Below, piece after piece: positions 31,836 to 42,607 of a stretch of 64,000 bases of DNA (within the stretch, counting starts at the first letter, position 1; each line of letters starts with the position of its first letter). The stretch is taken from positions 8,308,001-8,372,000 of the forward strand of contig OV277857.1 of NCBI GenBank assembly GCA_922989275.2, in the 5' to 3' direction. Source of the DNA: Gari tellinella. Its lineage: Eukaryota; Mollusca; Bivalvia; Cardiida; Psammobiidae. Below the pieces are notes generated by a model that made no database searches, was not told where the DNA came from, and saw only the letters and a list, made by a program, of their open reading frames with translations. A program made the translations under genes and the position numbers.

Positions 31836-32224
31836 TCACATGTACGGAATACTATCACACTCAAATACGGTATAACATAATGCAGCAAAACAAATACGGT
31901 GTTCGGGTACTAGATTGTTAGATAAACCAGAATTAAATAACATGAACAGAATGTAAAATATATGGGACTGTTAATCAAGGAATTGAATGACACAACAAGT
32001 ATAATGGTGTGCACAACTGATCGATAGTACAGTATGCAAAATCATGAACGACACTATTACATTAAAGTGTTTCCCAATGTGAAAAATAATAGAATGGAAT
32101 TTAAAGCTACAATTTAATCAGAACTTTGTTTTAATTATTTGTGGTCATCACGAATATTGTAATCGTTTAAAGGAATATTCATAGACGCAAAACTAAAGAT
32201 GAGTACCGTTCGAACGACCGGTGG
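31836..32224. other. Unassigned sequence shared with segmental copy 2
   Basis: AAAATATATGGGACTGTTAA near 31955 corresponds to AAAATATATGGGGTTGTTAA near 44575. Confidence 0.45.
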
Positions 32225-32295
32225 ACAGAGGTCTAGTGGTAACACGTTAGACTGTCATTATAAGGGTCGTGAGTTCGATCCCTCGATATTCGAAT
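32225..32295 (+). repeat. tRNA-derived (SINE-like) module
   Basis: A-box-like TCTAGTGGTAA near 32232 and B-box GAGTTCGATCC at 32271-32281. Flanking arms do not form a convincing acceptor stem. Likely a SINE head with a pol III promoter, or a tRNA relic. Confidence 0.5.
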
Positions 32296-33689
32296 TATAA
32301 CAATACTATTTTATTTAAACTGGAAAAATACCATTATGTACGTTCTGCATTAATGGAGTAATCTCTTTCCTGCATTTTTTTCTAACAAAGGCACAAATAT
32401 ATTACAAAAGCCTTAGGATCAATATGATACCCTCAATTACTCGGCTTTTTTATCGATAACTTCAACGGGTATCAGAAATGTGTACAGTGGCGTTATGAAT
32501 ATTCATCTGAAACTGTATATTCTGGTAAAGCTTGCTGCGGATGTCATATGATTTCAAGTATTTACAATGGGGATATCAAACAATAAACACACATAGGTTT
32601 AGTCTTATTGTTGGTCTATTTGACACGTTGTTGCTAGACTCATCCTACACCGCCATAGTGTCGTCCGTTGCAATAACTTTGTGCATTATCGTCTAAATGA
32701 TAGATTTAAGGCAGTACGAGGGGTGTTTCATAATTAATGCAACTCAATAAATAACTTCTGTATAATAACTGTAATCTGCATATGCTATATATCGTTGGAA
32801 ATGGCAATTTCTCACCTATACGATGGTATAATTCACATTTTGATCACATTACTGGATAGACGTCAATATTAATTTAGAGGACCCCATTCTCAAGGGCACT
32901 GGAGCATGGCATTTTTCAGACATTATTCATTGACCTAAAAAGGTCTAAAAAAGTAAAGTTTCTAAACTTTATTTGGAAATATATCAGATATGTCTTAGTT
33001 TTAATGTAAATAACATTTCATTACAATTAAAAGGATCAAGTGTCTTTAATCTCTTATTTTCAAAAATAAAATTGTCTTATTTTGCCAATGACAAAAAGTG
33101 ACATGAAATTTTGAGCGCTATGAAAATCTTTTAGATCCCTTTATCTATATTTTTATTTTAAAACATGAACATTTACTTCAATAGCTTTAATTATAGTCTG
33201 ATTTAATATAAGAACATGTGTTTTAGCTATCAACTAATACTCTTGACCATAAGAGTAATGTGGCTTTTTATATTATTAGTAGTAGAACGAGTCAAGTATA
33301 AGCTATATTTATGGTATTTAATAAAGTAGATACTATCTTAAACTACATAATATGTGCATCTTGTCCGATTGTATTTTAGCGAAAGTTTCATAACAGTTTT
33401 CTAAACAATAAAGCCGTTATAATAATTTTAGTAATCAAAATTGAGTCGAAAATCTACCTAAAAAAATCACGAAAATTGTCCAGTTCCCTGGGGATATTTA
33501 GGTTCCATTGTGTAGGCAAATAAAAATTGTTGAATGATATATCACACATGCATGTTGCAATTACTGTTTTGACGTTATTCATCAAGTTGCAGTAATTATG
33601 AAACTCCCTTCGTATTGCTGACGAAATTTCAAAGCGTGTGTCAAACAGTTGGGATCCTGATGAGACATCGCTTAACGTCTTCCGTACTT
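32296..33689. other. 1.4 kb AT-rich sequence, nothing recognised
   Basis: A lone cassette I arm (CAAACAGTTGGGATCCTGAT) lies near 33641. Confidence 0.4.
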
Positions 33690-33924
33690 CAGAATCTTAC
33701 AACCGATATTGATGAAACTAAGAAAGGTAGGCATTTCTAACCATCGAGTGTTGAGTTTTTAATATATATATATTATATTTTATTATATACCTACCAATGG
33801 TCTGCCCGAAATATTTCTGTATTTTATCGAACAAATACACCTTGACGGATTGAAAATTCCGTATTACCCATGTACCTTGTGTAATGGGAAAATAACGTTT
33901 ACTGTGTAGTCGGAAGTTCGGAAC

Positions 33925-34131
33925 TACAGTAAAACCTCTCTATTACGACCACTAAATTATGTTAATTATTAGGGTGTTTACGGTAGGTGACCGCTTAAAG
34001 CAAGGTGACAGTGAAACAGAAAGCTCCTTTAGGATCTTTCTGTTTCACTGTCACCTTGCTTTAAGCTGTCACCTCTCTATTATTTAATCAATTAGCATTC
34101 GTTTTAGTGGTCGTAATAGCAAGTATTTACT
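33925..34131. mobile_element. TA-3 miniature element
   Basis: TACAGTAAAACCTCTCTATT at the left; long cassette II variant (GACAGTGAAACAGAAAGCTC and inverse) at 34000-34070; right end worn (TTTTAGTGGTCGTAATAGC). Absent from the paralogous position near 45900. Confidence 0.8.
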
Positions 34132-34721
34132 TTCACGCGCCATTCCCCGAAGTGTGACGTATGGGAAATCCCGTTTATTTATAGTAACGCTCGAAACATT
34201 TCTATCGTTTTTCATTTTATTTTTATTATAAGAGGTATATAATAAAAGGAACATTACTATACTTTGCATATCTTATGTACCGGATCACTCGAGTTGTGTG
34301 TGTAAAGGCTATATCCAACTCGACCTTCGGTTTCGTTGCAAAGTATAGTAATATTCCGTTTATATTTATGCGTATCTGAGTTCCCAATAGTTACATGCAA
34401 AAGTAGAATCAAATACAATTGATTAATAAGCTATAAGAAATAATATCGGTTGGTTTATATCTGAGTGTTTAAAGCCCCGACTGATTATACGGATGTGATA
34501 GACTAAGTGGTTTTTAAGCGAATAACTATGTTATATCATTATTGTGTCATTACCGTAGTATCCGTTTTCCTCGTCAGAGACCTATTTTTGATACGAAGAG
34601 CATTGTTAAGGCTGAAACAGAGTCAGTGTCAATTGATCTTTTTCGAAAAGGCGGAATGTTGAGTATGGACTTGTTCATACTTTTCAAGTGAATTGAGCAT
34701 ATACGAACAAGCATGTTTCCA

Positions 34722-35204
34722 CCCTTTCCTCCCTGAAATCTTTAGATTGACGGTTCCAGTTTCCAAATAAGGCTAGTCCATTTTGACTATGTACAATTGT
34801 TTTGTCAATGTACTGTTATTTGACAAAAGGTGCTGAAGCTGGTCAGATGGCTCATTTTGAAGCCCCTGATATTGGTATTTACTTCTTGCATAGGAAAAGT
34901 GTACATTGGAGAATCTGTTATTCTTTCCCAATAAACGCGTTTACGCTAAAACTATTATTTGCAGTGCAAACAGTTTGGAGCCAGATCAGACGCCGGGTAA
35001 CCCGGCGTCTGATCGGGCTCCAAACTGTTTGCCACCAAGATAAACAAGAATTATCAGAATTGTCCAAAATTTGTTCTTCTCTACGTTTTAGTGCTTTGCG
35101 TTTGCGTACGTTTGCGTTTAAACGGGAAAGAATAACAGATTTTCCACTGTACCATGTGTTGCATAGAGTGCGTGTTATTGTGAATAGGATTCAGCGGGTT
35201 AACC
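34722..35204. mobile_element. TTAA-2 element interrupted by TA-1
   Basis: CTCCCTGAAATCTTTAGATT, CAGTTTCCAAATAAGGCTAG and a worn hairpin lead to the TA-1 insert; afterwards GGATTCAGCGGGTTAA resumes. The paralogue at 46515-46745 lacks the TA-1 insert. Confidence 0.65.
34902..35151 (+). mobile_element. TA-1 element nested in TTAA-2
   Basis: TACATTGGAGAATCTGTTAT to GATTTTCCACTGTA, complete cassette I. Confidence 0.9.
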
Positions 35205-35599
35205 TTCTGAATGCAACGATCGAATCTGATAGAACTGTTTCAAACATTTAACAAATTTCATTTCAGCTGACATTTGTAGAAAAAATTGTTTACGGAATTA
35301 ACAAGTGTATTCAATTAGTTCTAAGTGGTATTTACAAATGATTAAGATGTTATACAGTGTACTTAGCAGCTAGTCGTTTTGTTGATGGGTAGCCTAATTG
35401 TGTCAATATATCCCATTACCGAATTACCGCGATTCATGTCATTGACCTATATAGAATACGGGATATATGACATTGTTAAGAACGAAACTGGTTCGCTTAA
35501 CAGTTTTCTTGTTCAGGACAATAGTTTTTGTGTTTTCAAATATATTTGATCCAAATTTTAAGCCGAGTAAACCGGCTTCTACACCAGATCCAAATTATA

Positions 35600-35710
35600 T
35601 TGGAAACTCGACCCTTCGAACTCGCGTTAGTTTAAACATACCCATATTTCATATAAACTTGAAAATGCGGGTATGTTTGATTTCAGATGGATACAATTCG
35701 GAATTCAACA
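35600..35710. mobile_element. TA-5 fragment
   Basis: GAACTCGCGTTAGTTTAAAC, CATACCCATATTTCATATAA and ATGCGGGTATGTTTGATTTC are the hairpin III arms, shortened. Confidence 0.5.
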
Positions 35711-35757
35711 TATATATGACATACAAGTACGATTGATTGTTCAAAACGAGTTGGAAG

Positions 35758-36690
35758 TACAGTGAACCCCCCCCCCCCCCCAAAACCGGAACCTCTAAAT
35801 ACCGGAATCCTCTCTAAACCGGACAAAAGCTTTGGTCCCGTTTCCAATCCTTTTTAGCTCGTCTATTCGGAGAATAGGGGGGGCTTATGGAATCACCCCG
35901 GCGTCGGCGTTGGTTTTTCATGGTTAACGTTTTGGGGTAAGTGTTGTAATGCACTAATACATCATGAAATATTTACATTAGGAAGCTGATATTTGGATTG
36001 GAGGTGCCCTGTGAGTTGAACATTGATGTTGTGTAGTTAAAATTAAAAATAAAGTTTAAATTTAGTCAACATTTTACCTTTTGTGGACTTAGGTTTTTCG
36101 GCTGATTTCTCATGGTTAAAGTTTTGGGGTAAGTGTTGTTATGCACTAATACTACATGCAATATTTGTATTAGGAAGCTGATATTTGGATTGGAGGTGCC
36201 CTGTGGGTTGAACATTGATGTTACGTAGTTCAAATTTCTAAGTTTTGGGACTGAAATTTCAAAGTTAGTTATGGAGTTGCACTTATTAATACTACATGAC
36301 ATTTGCATTAGGAAGTTGATATTTTGAATGGAGGTTCCCTGTGGCTTGAATATCAATGTACTAATACACTTTTCTTTTGATAGTTACCTATTTAAGAAAG
36401 GTTTAATTAGGCGAGCTTTGCTGTTCTCCGACAGCTCTTGTTTTATTTTTACCCAGTACACCATCAGCACGCCTTATTACGTCTTTGGCTTTTTCTTACA
36501 CTGAAGAAAACAGTTTGTACATTCGAGCATATGATAGCTTAAAGCAGGTTGAAAGTAAAACAGAATGCGCCTTAAGGTAAGCTATCTTCCATACTAGAAA
36601 CAAGTTAAAACCCCTCTAAACCGGAAACCCCTATAAACCGGACATTTTTGTTGTCCCCACACATGTGCGGTCTAGAGGGGTTCCACTGTA
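35758..36690. mobile_element. TA-2 element interrupted by repeat element N
   Basis: TACAGTGAACC and a poly-C run (35766-35781) start the copy; GTCCGGTTTAGAG-type sequence at both ends, single-armed cassette II (36538-36575), right end GAGGGGTTCCACTGTA. Confidence 0.75.
35856..36440. mobile_element. Element N with internal near-tandem repeats
   Basis: Ends AGCTCGTCTATTCGGAGAAT and GCTGTTCTCCGACAGCTCTT are partly inverted. Inside are three related units, each with TGGGGTAAGTGTTG or similar, ATTAGGAAGCTGATATTTGG, GATTGGAGGTGCCCTGTG and TTGAACATTGATGTT, at about 35918-36060, 36100-36240 and 36265-36390. No transposase; class unknown. Confidence 0.6.
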
Positions 36691-36925
36691 TCGAGTTTCG
36701 ATTGCATTTTACCTAAGACTTCAGACCTATTTTAAAATAATTGTGTCAACCTTACTTCATTGTTTGCAGATATTTTCATAAAGATGATTAAAAAATCAAA
36801 TTGTGTTTATGACAATTTTTGTTCTAGGATTTAATACCAATGCGGTTGAGAAGAAAGGTTTCCGACATTGGGACTATTATAGCAGAAACCCTTGTGCGAC
36901 GGAGAAGACGCTACTGTTTCATTAT

Positions 36926-37317
36926 TACAGTGAAACCCCTCTAAACCAGAACCTCTTAATACCGGAATTCCCTCTAAACCGGACAAAAGCTTTGGTCCCG
37001 TTTCCAACCCTTCTCAATTGTTACCCATTACACCATAATTCTGCTTTTTACTTCTTTGATTTATTCCTACACTGAAGAAAATAATTTATTCTTTCTTGCA
37101 GATGATAGCCTAAAGCAGATTGAAAGTAAAGCAGAATGCGCCGAAAGGCGCATTCTTCTTTACTTTAAACCTGCTTTAAGTGGTGAGCTACATGGTGTGT
37201 ATCTTCCATACTAGACACAATTGTTAAAAAGGTTAAAACCCCTCTAAACCGGAAACCCCTCTTAACTGGACATTTTGTTGTCCCCACACATGTCCGGTTT
37301 AGAGGGGTTTCACTGTA
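36926..37317. mobile_element. TA-2 miniature element, uninterrupted copy
   Basis: TACAGTGAAACCCCTCTAAA to GAGGGGTTTCACTGTA with TA at each end, 392 bp. Cassette II at about 37110-37185 (GCAGAATGCGCCGAAAGGCG). Reference for the interrupted copies. Confidence 0.9.
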
Positions 37318-37589
37318 TACAGTCCTTATTATTTGGTACTTAATTAGAATAAATCGACAAATTTTATAAATTCTGACATTCTCCATTTTATCCATTTCGT
37401 TCATATTTCGATTCGTTTGGTTTAGATTGGGACGATTAACGTATTTTCTACTTTATGAATCCTCCTATTCAAGTGAGTTTCAACAAACTAAGATTATCTA
37501 TCGCTGTCGTCAGGATGCAACATATGTATGTGCATATCTAGTATAACTATTGGATCAGTCTTAGATGGATATTTACTGAACATCCTCAC

Positions 37590-37855
37590 CAAATAAATAC
37601 GCAATGTCAAGCCCTTAATTTGTTCCTTCGCTGAAGAAAATAGTTACTTGATACAGACATGACTTTGCAGCTCAGGGAATAATATGTTTTTGTCAAGCAT
37701 AAGAATTACTTTCTATAGCCCAGCATATGGTAGCCTAAAGCAGTCTGAATGTAAAGCAGAATGCGTATGAAAGCGCATTCTGGTTTACTTTCAAATTGCC
37801 TTAAGTTGTCACCTGTTTTCAAAACTAGACAACACGCTTTTGGGTAAAAGGTTAA
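37590..37855. mobile_element. TTAA-4 miniature element
   Basis: TTTGTTCCTTCGCTGAAG, cassette II (GCAGAATGCGTATGAAAGCG) and GGGTAAAAGGTTAAA. A truncated version occupies the paralogous place (48258-48365), so it predates the duplication. Confidence 0.65.
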
Positions 37856-38012
37856 ACCTGTTGAAACTTTTTGACATTCTTATTAGACTTTCAGAACAGC
37901 ATGTGAAATAAACTAAATCTATCGATATCTGCCGCCGCCATCTTCGTAGACAGAAATTGCCTCTTATATCAAATGCTCAATACATTCACGTGTTGTTATA
38001 TATTTGATTACA

Positions 38013-38213
38013 TACAGTAAAAACTCGATTCTACGAAATCGCGTTAGTTCGAAAATACCCATATTTCAAAGTTAAAACGTGGCGGCTTAGCCACGTTTTA
38101 ACTTTGAAATAAGGGTATGTTCGACTTAAGCGATATCGACTAATTAAAATTCAACTTACGAAATACTGGTAAGCTTGATTTAAGCGATTTCGATGTATCG
38201 AGTTTTGACTGTA
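38013..38213. mobile_element. TA-5 miniature element
   Basis: TACAGTAAAAACTCGATTCT to ATCGAGTTTTGACTGTA, hairpin III with GTGGCGGCTTAGCCAC at the tip. Confidence 0.8.
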
Positions 38214-38388
38214 TATAAATAATTCAACGTCATAAAATCTGTTCTAGATCTTAAACAATTGAATATAGCAAGACGTATCAAGCATGAGAGCTGATGAATA
38301 AAATATGTACTTGGTTTTCGACACTGGGTCTACCAGAGAACATTGGACCTAGCTCGTACTGACAAGATACATCAATGTCTGGATACTT

Positions 38389-38606
38389 AACCCTTTTATA
38401 CCCAGTGGATTCTTCCACGTTTATGCATTGGATTAGTCCATTGTTTTAAGGGATGCTTGGTCAAATTTTTCATTTTCAATTTGTTTTATATTGAAATCAG
38501 GAAACAGTGTAGACTCTGATCAGACGCCGCTTAATTCAGCGTCTGATCAGAGTCTACACTGTTTGCACATGTCCCATATATTGGATGGTCGGCACAAATG
38601 GGTCAA
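38389..38606. mobile_element. TTAA-1 miniature element
   Basis: TTAACCCTTTTATACCCAGT to GGCACAAATGGGTCAA; cassette I (AGACTCTGATCAGACGCCGC and inverse). Confidence 0.8.
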
Positions 38607-38619
38607 CCCGTCAACTGCC

Positions 38620-38820
38620 TTTGTCTTAATGAAATGACATTTACAAACAGATTCTATCCGGATCAACTGACAGGTACGGATTACTCGAGTATTGTGTTTG
38701 AACTTATCTGTTAATGTATATAAGACTTAATTGAGTAGGAAATAGCATACATTAGTGCTATGAGAAATCTTAGGTGATGCACAGTGGAACGAACGTTCCT
38801 CATTCCCTCTTATCACTTTT
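38620..38820. repeat. Dispersed repeat U (copy 4 of 5)
   Basis: TACGGATTACTCGAGTATTG and GAACTTATCTGTTAATGT match 25275-25330. Confidence 0.5.
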
Positions 38821-38822
38821 AT

Positions 38823-39164
38823 TACCATGACGTCATCCGCTTTAACACGTTTCAATTCCATACCATGACGTCATCCGCTTTAACACGTTTCAATTCCATA
38901 CCATGACGTCATCCGCTTTAACACGTTTTAATTCCATACCATGACGTCATCCGCTTTAACACGTTTTAATTCCATACCATGACGTCATCCGCTTTAACAC
39001 GTTTCAATTCCATACCATGACGTCATCCGCTTTAACACGTTTTAATTCCATACCATGACGTCATCCGCTTTAACACGTTTTAATTCCATACCATGACGTC
39101 ATCCGCTTTAACACGTTTTAATTCCATACCATGACGTCATCCGCTTTAACACGTTTCAATTCCA
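38823..39164. repeat. 38-bp minisatellite, nine units
   Basis: Nine head-to-tail units start every 38 bp from 38823 to 39127. They are identical except for one C/T position in CGTTT(C/T)AATT, in order C C T T C T T T C. Each holds CCATGACGTCATCC, so TGACGTCA recurs nine times in exact register. The corresponding site in copy 1 (near 25430) has one degenerate unit. Confidence 0.95.
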
Positions 39165-39291
39165 AAGTTGCGTAACGCGGAGGATCCAAACTGTTTGCAA
39201 ATAACTATTATACTGGGGCAAGGTGGAGTTGAGGGATTAAACGTCCACTAAATAAAATCACCATGCAAACAAGGCAGAAAACGACAATGGT

Positions 39292-39470
39292 TTTAATCCT
39301 TTTCCTGCGGTGATATCGTATTCATAATTGTAGTCTGCAAATTTAGATTTATGTTTTGCTTAGGTAAATAAACCTGAAAACGAGTTTCAAACAGTTAAGA
39401 TCCAGATCAGACGCTGTGTTACAAAATATACAGTAAAGTCACGGTCAATAGGCAAATGGTTAAAATTCGT
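39292..39470. mobile_element. TTAA-5-like element, worn
   Basis: TTTAATCCTTTTCCTGCGGT, GTAGTCTGCAAATTTAG, one cassette I arm (TTAAGATCCAGATCAGACGC) and AATGGTTAAAAT. Confidence 0.5.
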
Positions 39471-39654
39471 TGCATGTAAGAGGCAAACAGTTAAGAGTCT
39501 AATCAGGGATCGCGTAGTCTGGGCCTAATCAGGCTTCAACCTCTCTGCAGTTGAAAAAGCTGGTTTTGATCATTAATTTTGTTGATCAAATATACGGTTT
39601 ATGTCGAAACAGTTCTTTTCCTCATTGTAGCCCAATTTCATTATCCGGGGACAA

Positions 39655-39890
39655 CGTTTAACAATTTCCCTACCAAATTAATCGTGAGACATTTATCCTT
39701 ACACCGTAACATTGTCGTCTGCTTCAATTGAGTTGCTTGAAATATCGTTTCAGAGTAAGATTCAATGTTGTATGACTTAAAACATATCGATACGAGTGTC
39801 AAACAGTTTGGATCCTGATCAAACGCCGTCTGATCAGAATCAAAACCGTTTGCATACACGAATGTTGGCGTCATTAAGAGTGAAAGGATT
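39655..39890. mobile_element. TTAA-3/TTAA-5-type hairpin element
   Basis: CATTGTCGTCTGCTTCAATT, short cassette I (CAGTTTGGATCCTGATCAAA with GTCTGATCAGAATCAAAAC), AGTGAAAGGATTAA. Paralogue of 25470-25697. Confidence 0.6.
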
Positions 39891-40235
39891 AAATGTCAAG
39901 CACAGTGTTGCAAGTATGCAAGTACTACCCAGACACGATGGTAAACCATTATAATGTACCAATAATTGAGTTATCGTGATCAAAATCATTATACCAAATT
40001 TCCAAATATCTCTTTAAAATAAGTGTACAAGTTATAAAAGGTATAAATAATTAGATACTTCATTGTCAGAAAAACGTTAGTCGAGATAAAATTCGGCTGA
40101 ACTGTTCATTTTTTGTGGATTTATGTAATATTGTTTTGCGTCTATACTCCATTTTGTTAATCCTTATAATCATTTGAGTTAATCATAAACACATTTAGTT
40201 AACAATGTAAACGCATTTGTTCAGAATTCAATTCA
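39891..40235. other. Unassigned AT-rich sequence
   Basis: Nothing recognised. Confidence 0.4.
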
Positions 40236-40612
40236 ACCCCTTCACTACCTAACCCGAGTAATATATTTTTTTACGAAAAGTTTGGATCCTAATCAGGCTA
40301 CGCGTAACGCTCATTTAACCCTTATCCTGCTGAAAAGTCGTCTGCTTTGAAATTGTCGTCTGCAAAATTTGTTAAATTTATATTTAAACACTTTTAAACT
40401 AAAGAAACCAAAAGACGACTGTCAAACAATTTGGGTCCAGATCAGACGCCGCGTTACGCGGCGTCTGATCTGTATCCAAACTGTTTGTAAAAACCAGTTA
40501 AGTCGCGATCAGCAGGATAAGGGTTAAATGTTTCTCAAGTCCAAGTTCCTTAAATTTAAATTTGAGAAATAAAAGCAGAAGATAATTGTTGACTCGATGA
40601 CGTGATGGCAGT
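40236..40612. mobile_element. TTAA-3 element interrupted by TTAA-5
   Basis: ACCCCTTCACTACCTAACCC and GTTTGGATCCTAATCAGGCT lead to the insert; CTTAAATTTAAATTTGAGAA and GTGATGGCAGTGAAGATG follow, as in the copies at 42412 and 59798. Confidence 0.65.
40315..40527. mobile_element. TTAA-5 miniature element, best copy, nested
   Basis: TTAACCCTTATCCTGCTG to CAGCAGGATAAGGGTTAA with TTAA at both ends. Perfect cassette I (GATCAGACGCCGCGTTACGC and inverse). Confidence 0.9.
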
Positions 40613-40791
40613 GAAGATGATTGAATAGCTCGATTGCGCAATATTAAATGTTAACCCCCTCATTGCAATTTTGACGTCATCTTACACATTAATTGTCATG
40701 ACAAGTGATAAATCTATAAGTATATGCTATGGCATTCAATAAAACGACTCCATTAGGACTACCAAATTATTTTTCTGTTTGTAGACATAAG

Positions 40792-40803
40792 TGGTGCAAT
40801 ATT
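40792..40803. repeat. Target-site duplication, left, of small retroposon
   Basis: TGGTGCAATATT, repeated exactly at 41059-41070. Confidence 0.85.
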
Positions 40804-41058
40804 TTTTTTATTTTTTTTTCAATAAGTTTATGCACATATTTTACATCCATACATTCCAACATGTAATACATCATGTATAAGTAGAAAATATATATTTCAA
40901 TAGTTTAGTGATTCTTCATGTAAATTACATTGTATTGTATTTTCTACTAAACTATTGAAATATAGATCTATATCATCAAAACTAAATAATATGTCTTCTA
41001 GACATAAAGTTTGTCTATTGAACGTAAATATGAAAAATACATTTTTATGAAAAAAGTA
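40804..41058 (-). mobile_element. Short retroposon insertion with T-rich end
   Basis: 255 bp between exact 12-bp duplications. The left edge is T-rich (TTTTTATTTTTTTTTTC), a poly-A tail on the minus strand. An internal inverted pair (TATTTCAATAGTTTA and TAAACTATTGAAATA) may be a foldback or an inversion formed during insertion. The paralogous site near 26270 is empty. Confidence 0.75.
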
Positions 41059-41070
41059 TGGTGCAATATT
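41059..41070. repeat. Target-site duplication, right, of small retroposon
   Basis: Exact copy of 40792-40803. Confidence 0.85.
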
Positions 41071-41489
41071 GTTTTACAGCTGTTTTGATAGATTATGCAG
41101 TTAGTGAGCGTGTCCACTTTAATGGAACTAAAAAGAAACACAATGCAATAAATCATCCTTCGATACTACACAATAATTGGTTGCTGAAATACATTATTTT
41201 TAATTTTAACTACAAACATTACTTTTTCCAAGTTTTTTTTCCCAAGTTTTATTGATAACAACCGCAAAGTCCCGTATAACGGGATACATCAGCAAGTAAT
41301 TACATCAAGAATATATATACGCAAGACATATACACACAAATGACATGAGACAGACTGTCTCGAATCACAACGGAAAACGGTTACACTCTTAAAAAGTGGA
41401 TTAAATAAACAGTCGATTGAGTTGAAGGATGAGCTGTCAATCAATCAATTGGTTAAGCAATCGGTCTTTCGAGTAAGGGTAAGCGAAGA

Positions 41490-41549
41490 AGCCTCTCTCT
41501 GTCTCTCTCTCTCTCTCTCTGTCTCGCTCTCTCTCTCTCTGTCTCTCCC
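41490..41549. repeat. (CT)n microsatellite
   Basis: CTCTCTCTCTCT runs with GTCTCTCT interruptions. An Arg-Glu-rich frame across it is an artefact. Confidence 0.95.
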
Positions 41550-41709
41550 AAGTATGTAACAAGTCATGTTTGTGGTGAAATTCTTCCTTAACCCTCTGCA
41601 AGCTGCGAGCGCAATTGTGATATCTGTTGCAAACAGTATTGATCCAGATGAGACTCCGAGTAACTCGAAATCTGATGTGGATTAAAACTGTTTGGCAACA
41701 AGACGTGAG

Positions 41710-42240
41710 AACACTGATAGCAAAACTCATTTCCATTTTAGCACAAATACAGTTAAGTAGATAATTCTTTTTGTACCTGGCGTAAATTGTTATTGCATTT
41801 TACCCCCATTTATACCCAGTGGATTCTTCCATGTTTATAAATTAGATTATTCCATATTTTTTTCAAAGGGATGCCTGGTCAAAAGTTTCATTTTCATTTT
41901 GTTTTATATTGAAATTCCTATCAGCAAACAGTGTAGACTCTGATCAGATACCGCATTATGCGGCGTCAGATCAGAGTCTACACTATTTGCCTCTGTCCAA
42001 TATAAGGGATCGTGGTTATAAAAGGGTTAATAAATTATTGATAAGAAGCCAATGGCACAGACAGACTTTGTGTAAAGCATCAATTTATAATACCCCATTA
42101 TTCTAAGAAAAACGTTATAGTTTAACAGACGTCGATGTGCAAAATTATCCAACTAAAACAATACATTGTTTCGTGCGCCATTTAATTTACTAGGCATTTC
42201 GTTTAATGAACCGACATACTCACGAAATACACAGTGTAGA
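41710..42240. repeat. Dispersed repeat U (copy 5 of 5), split by TTAA-1
   Basis: CATTTCCATTTTAGCACAAA and AAATTGTTATTGCATTT precede the insert; AAATTATTGATAAGAAGCC and CCATTTAATTTACTAGGC follow. Aligns with 26370-26690. Confidence 0.55.
41798..42030. mobile_element. TTAA-1 miniature element
   Basis: TTTACCCCCATTTATACCCA to ATAAAAGGGTTAA; cassette I (AGACTCTGATCAGATACCGC and inverse). Missing from the paralogous site near 26465. Confidence 0.8.
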
Positions 42241-42411
42241 AAGGAGAAAAAACGTTTTATATTTTCATATTCTGTTGCAAAATGTTTTGCTGATCTTACT
42301 GAAATGTCAATTGTCAGTATTATCTAACTACGTATGTAGTTAAGCACATGCTGTTCAAATATCAAAATACTTTTTCCGTAAGAGGAATTTGTAAATGTTG
42401 ATGTTAGTCTT

Positions 42412-42590
42412 TTAACCGCTCCACTATCTTACCGCGAGTCAAACACTTACTGCGTCCCGCGGCGTCTGATCAGGATCCAAACTGTTTGACATTTATTCAA
42501 TATTTCTTAAGTCATATTACCTAAAAAATCTCTATTTGAGAAATAAAATAGACGAAAATGTCGTGATGGCAGTGACGAATTTACATAAGC
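42412..42590. mobile_element. TTAA-3 element
   Basis: TTAACCGCTCCACTATCTTA, cassette I right arm complete (GCGGCGTCTGATCAGGATCC), left arm worn, end ATGGCAGTGACGAATT. Confidence 0.6.
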
Positions 42591-42607
42591 GTGTTAGCGC
42601 AATATTA

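Larger units (their letters stand above)
25235..38012 (+). repeat. Tandem segmental duplication, copy 1
   Basis: Ordered anchors match copy 2: 25270-25450 with 38665-38890, 25490-25700 with 39700-39890, 26225-26310 with 40740-41125, 26400-26690 with 41735-42240, 26880-27000 with 42825-42940, 28225-28460 with 43065-43260, 28865-29110 with 43310-43540, 31930-32100 with 44555-44760, 33690-33750 with 45833-45890, 34380-34720 with 45925-46510, 35290-35480 with 46840-47025, 37520-38000 with 47945-48480. Identity by eye is 70-90 percent. Confidence 0.75.

Noticed and set aside
35766..35781. Poly-C tract as a regulatory G-quadruplex
   Set aside because: A single homopolymer run in a TA-2 end, best explained by slippage in the CCCC of the terminus.
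36066..36356. 96-residue minus-strand frame with internal repeats
   Set aside because: It is the translation of element N's internal repeats, with no coding signature.
38823..39164. CRISPR-like regular array
   Set aside because: The whole 38-bp unit repeats with no variable spacers, and the window is eukaryotic. It is a minisatellite.
41437..41736. Arg-Glu-rich reading frame
   Set aside because: It translates a (CT)n microsatellite and one worn cassette I arm.
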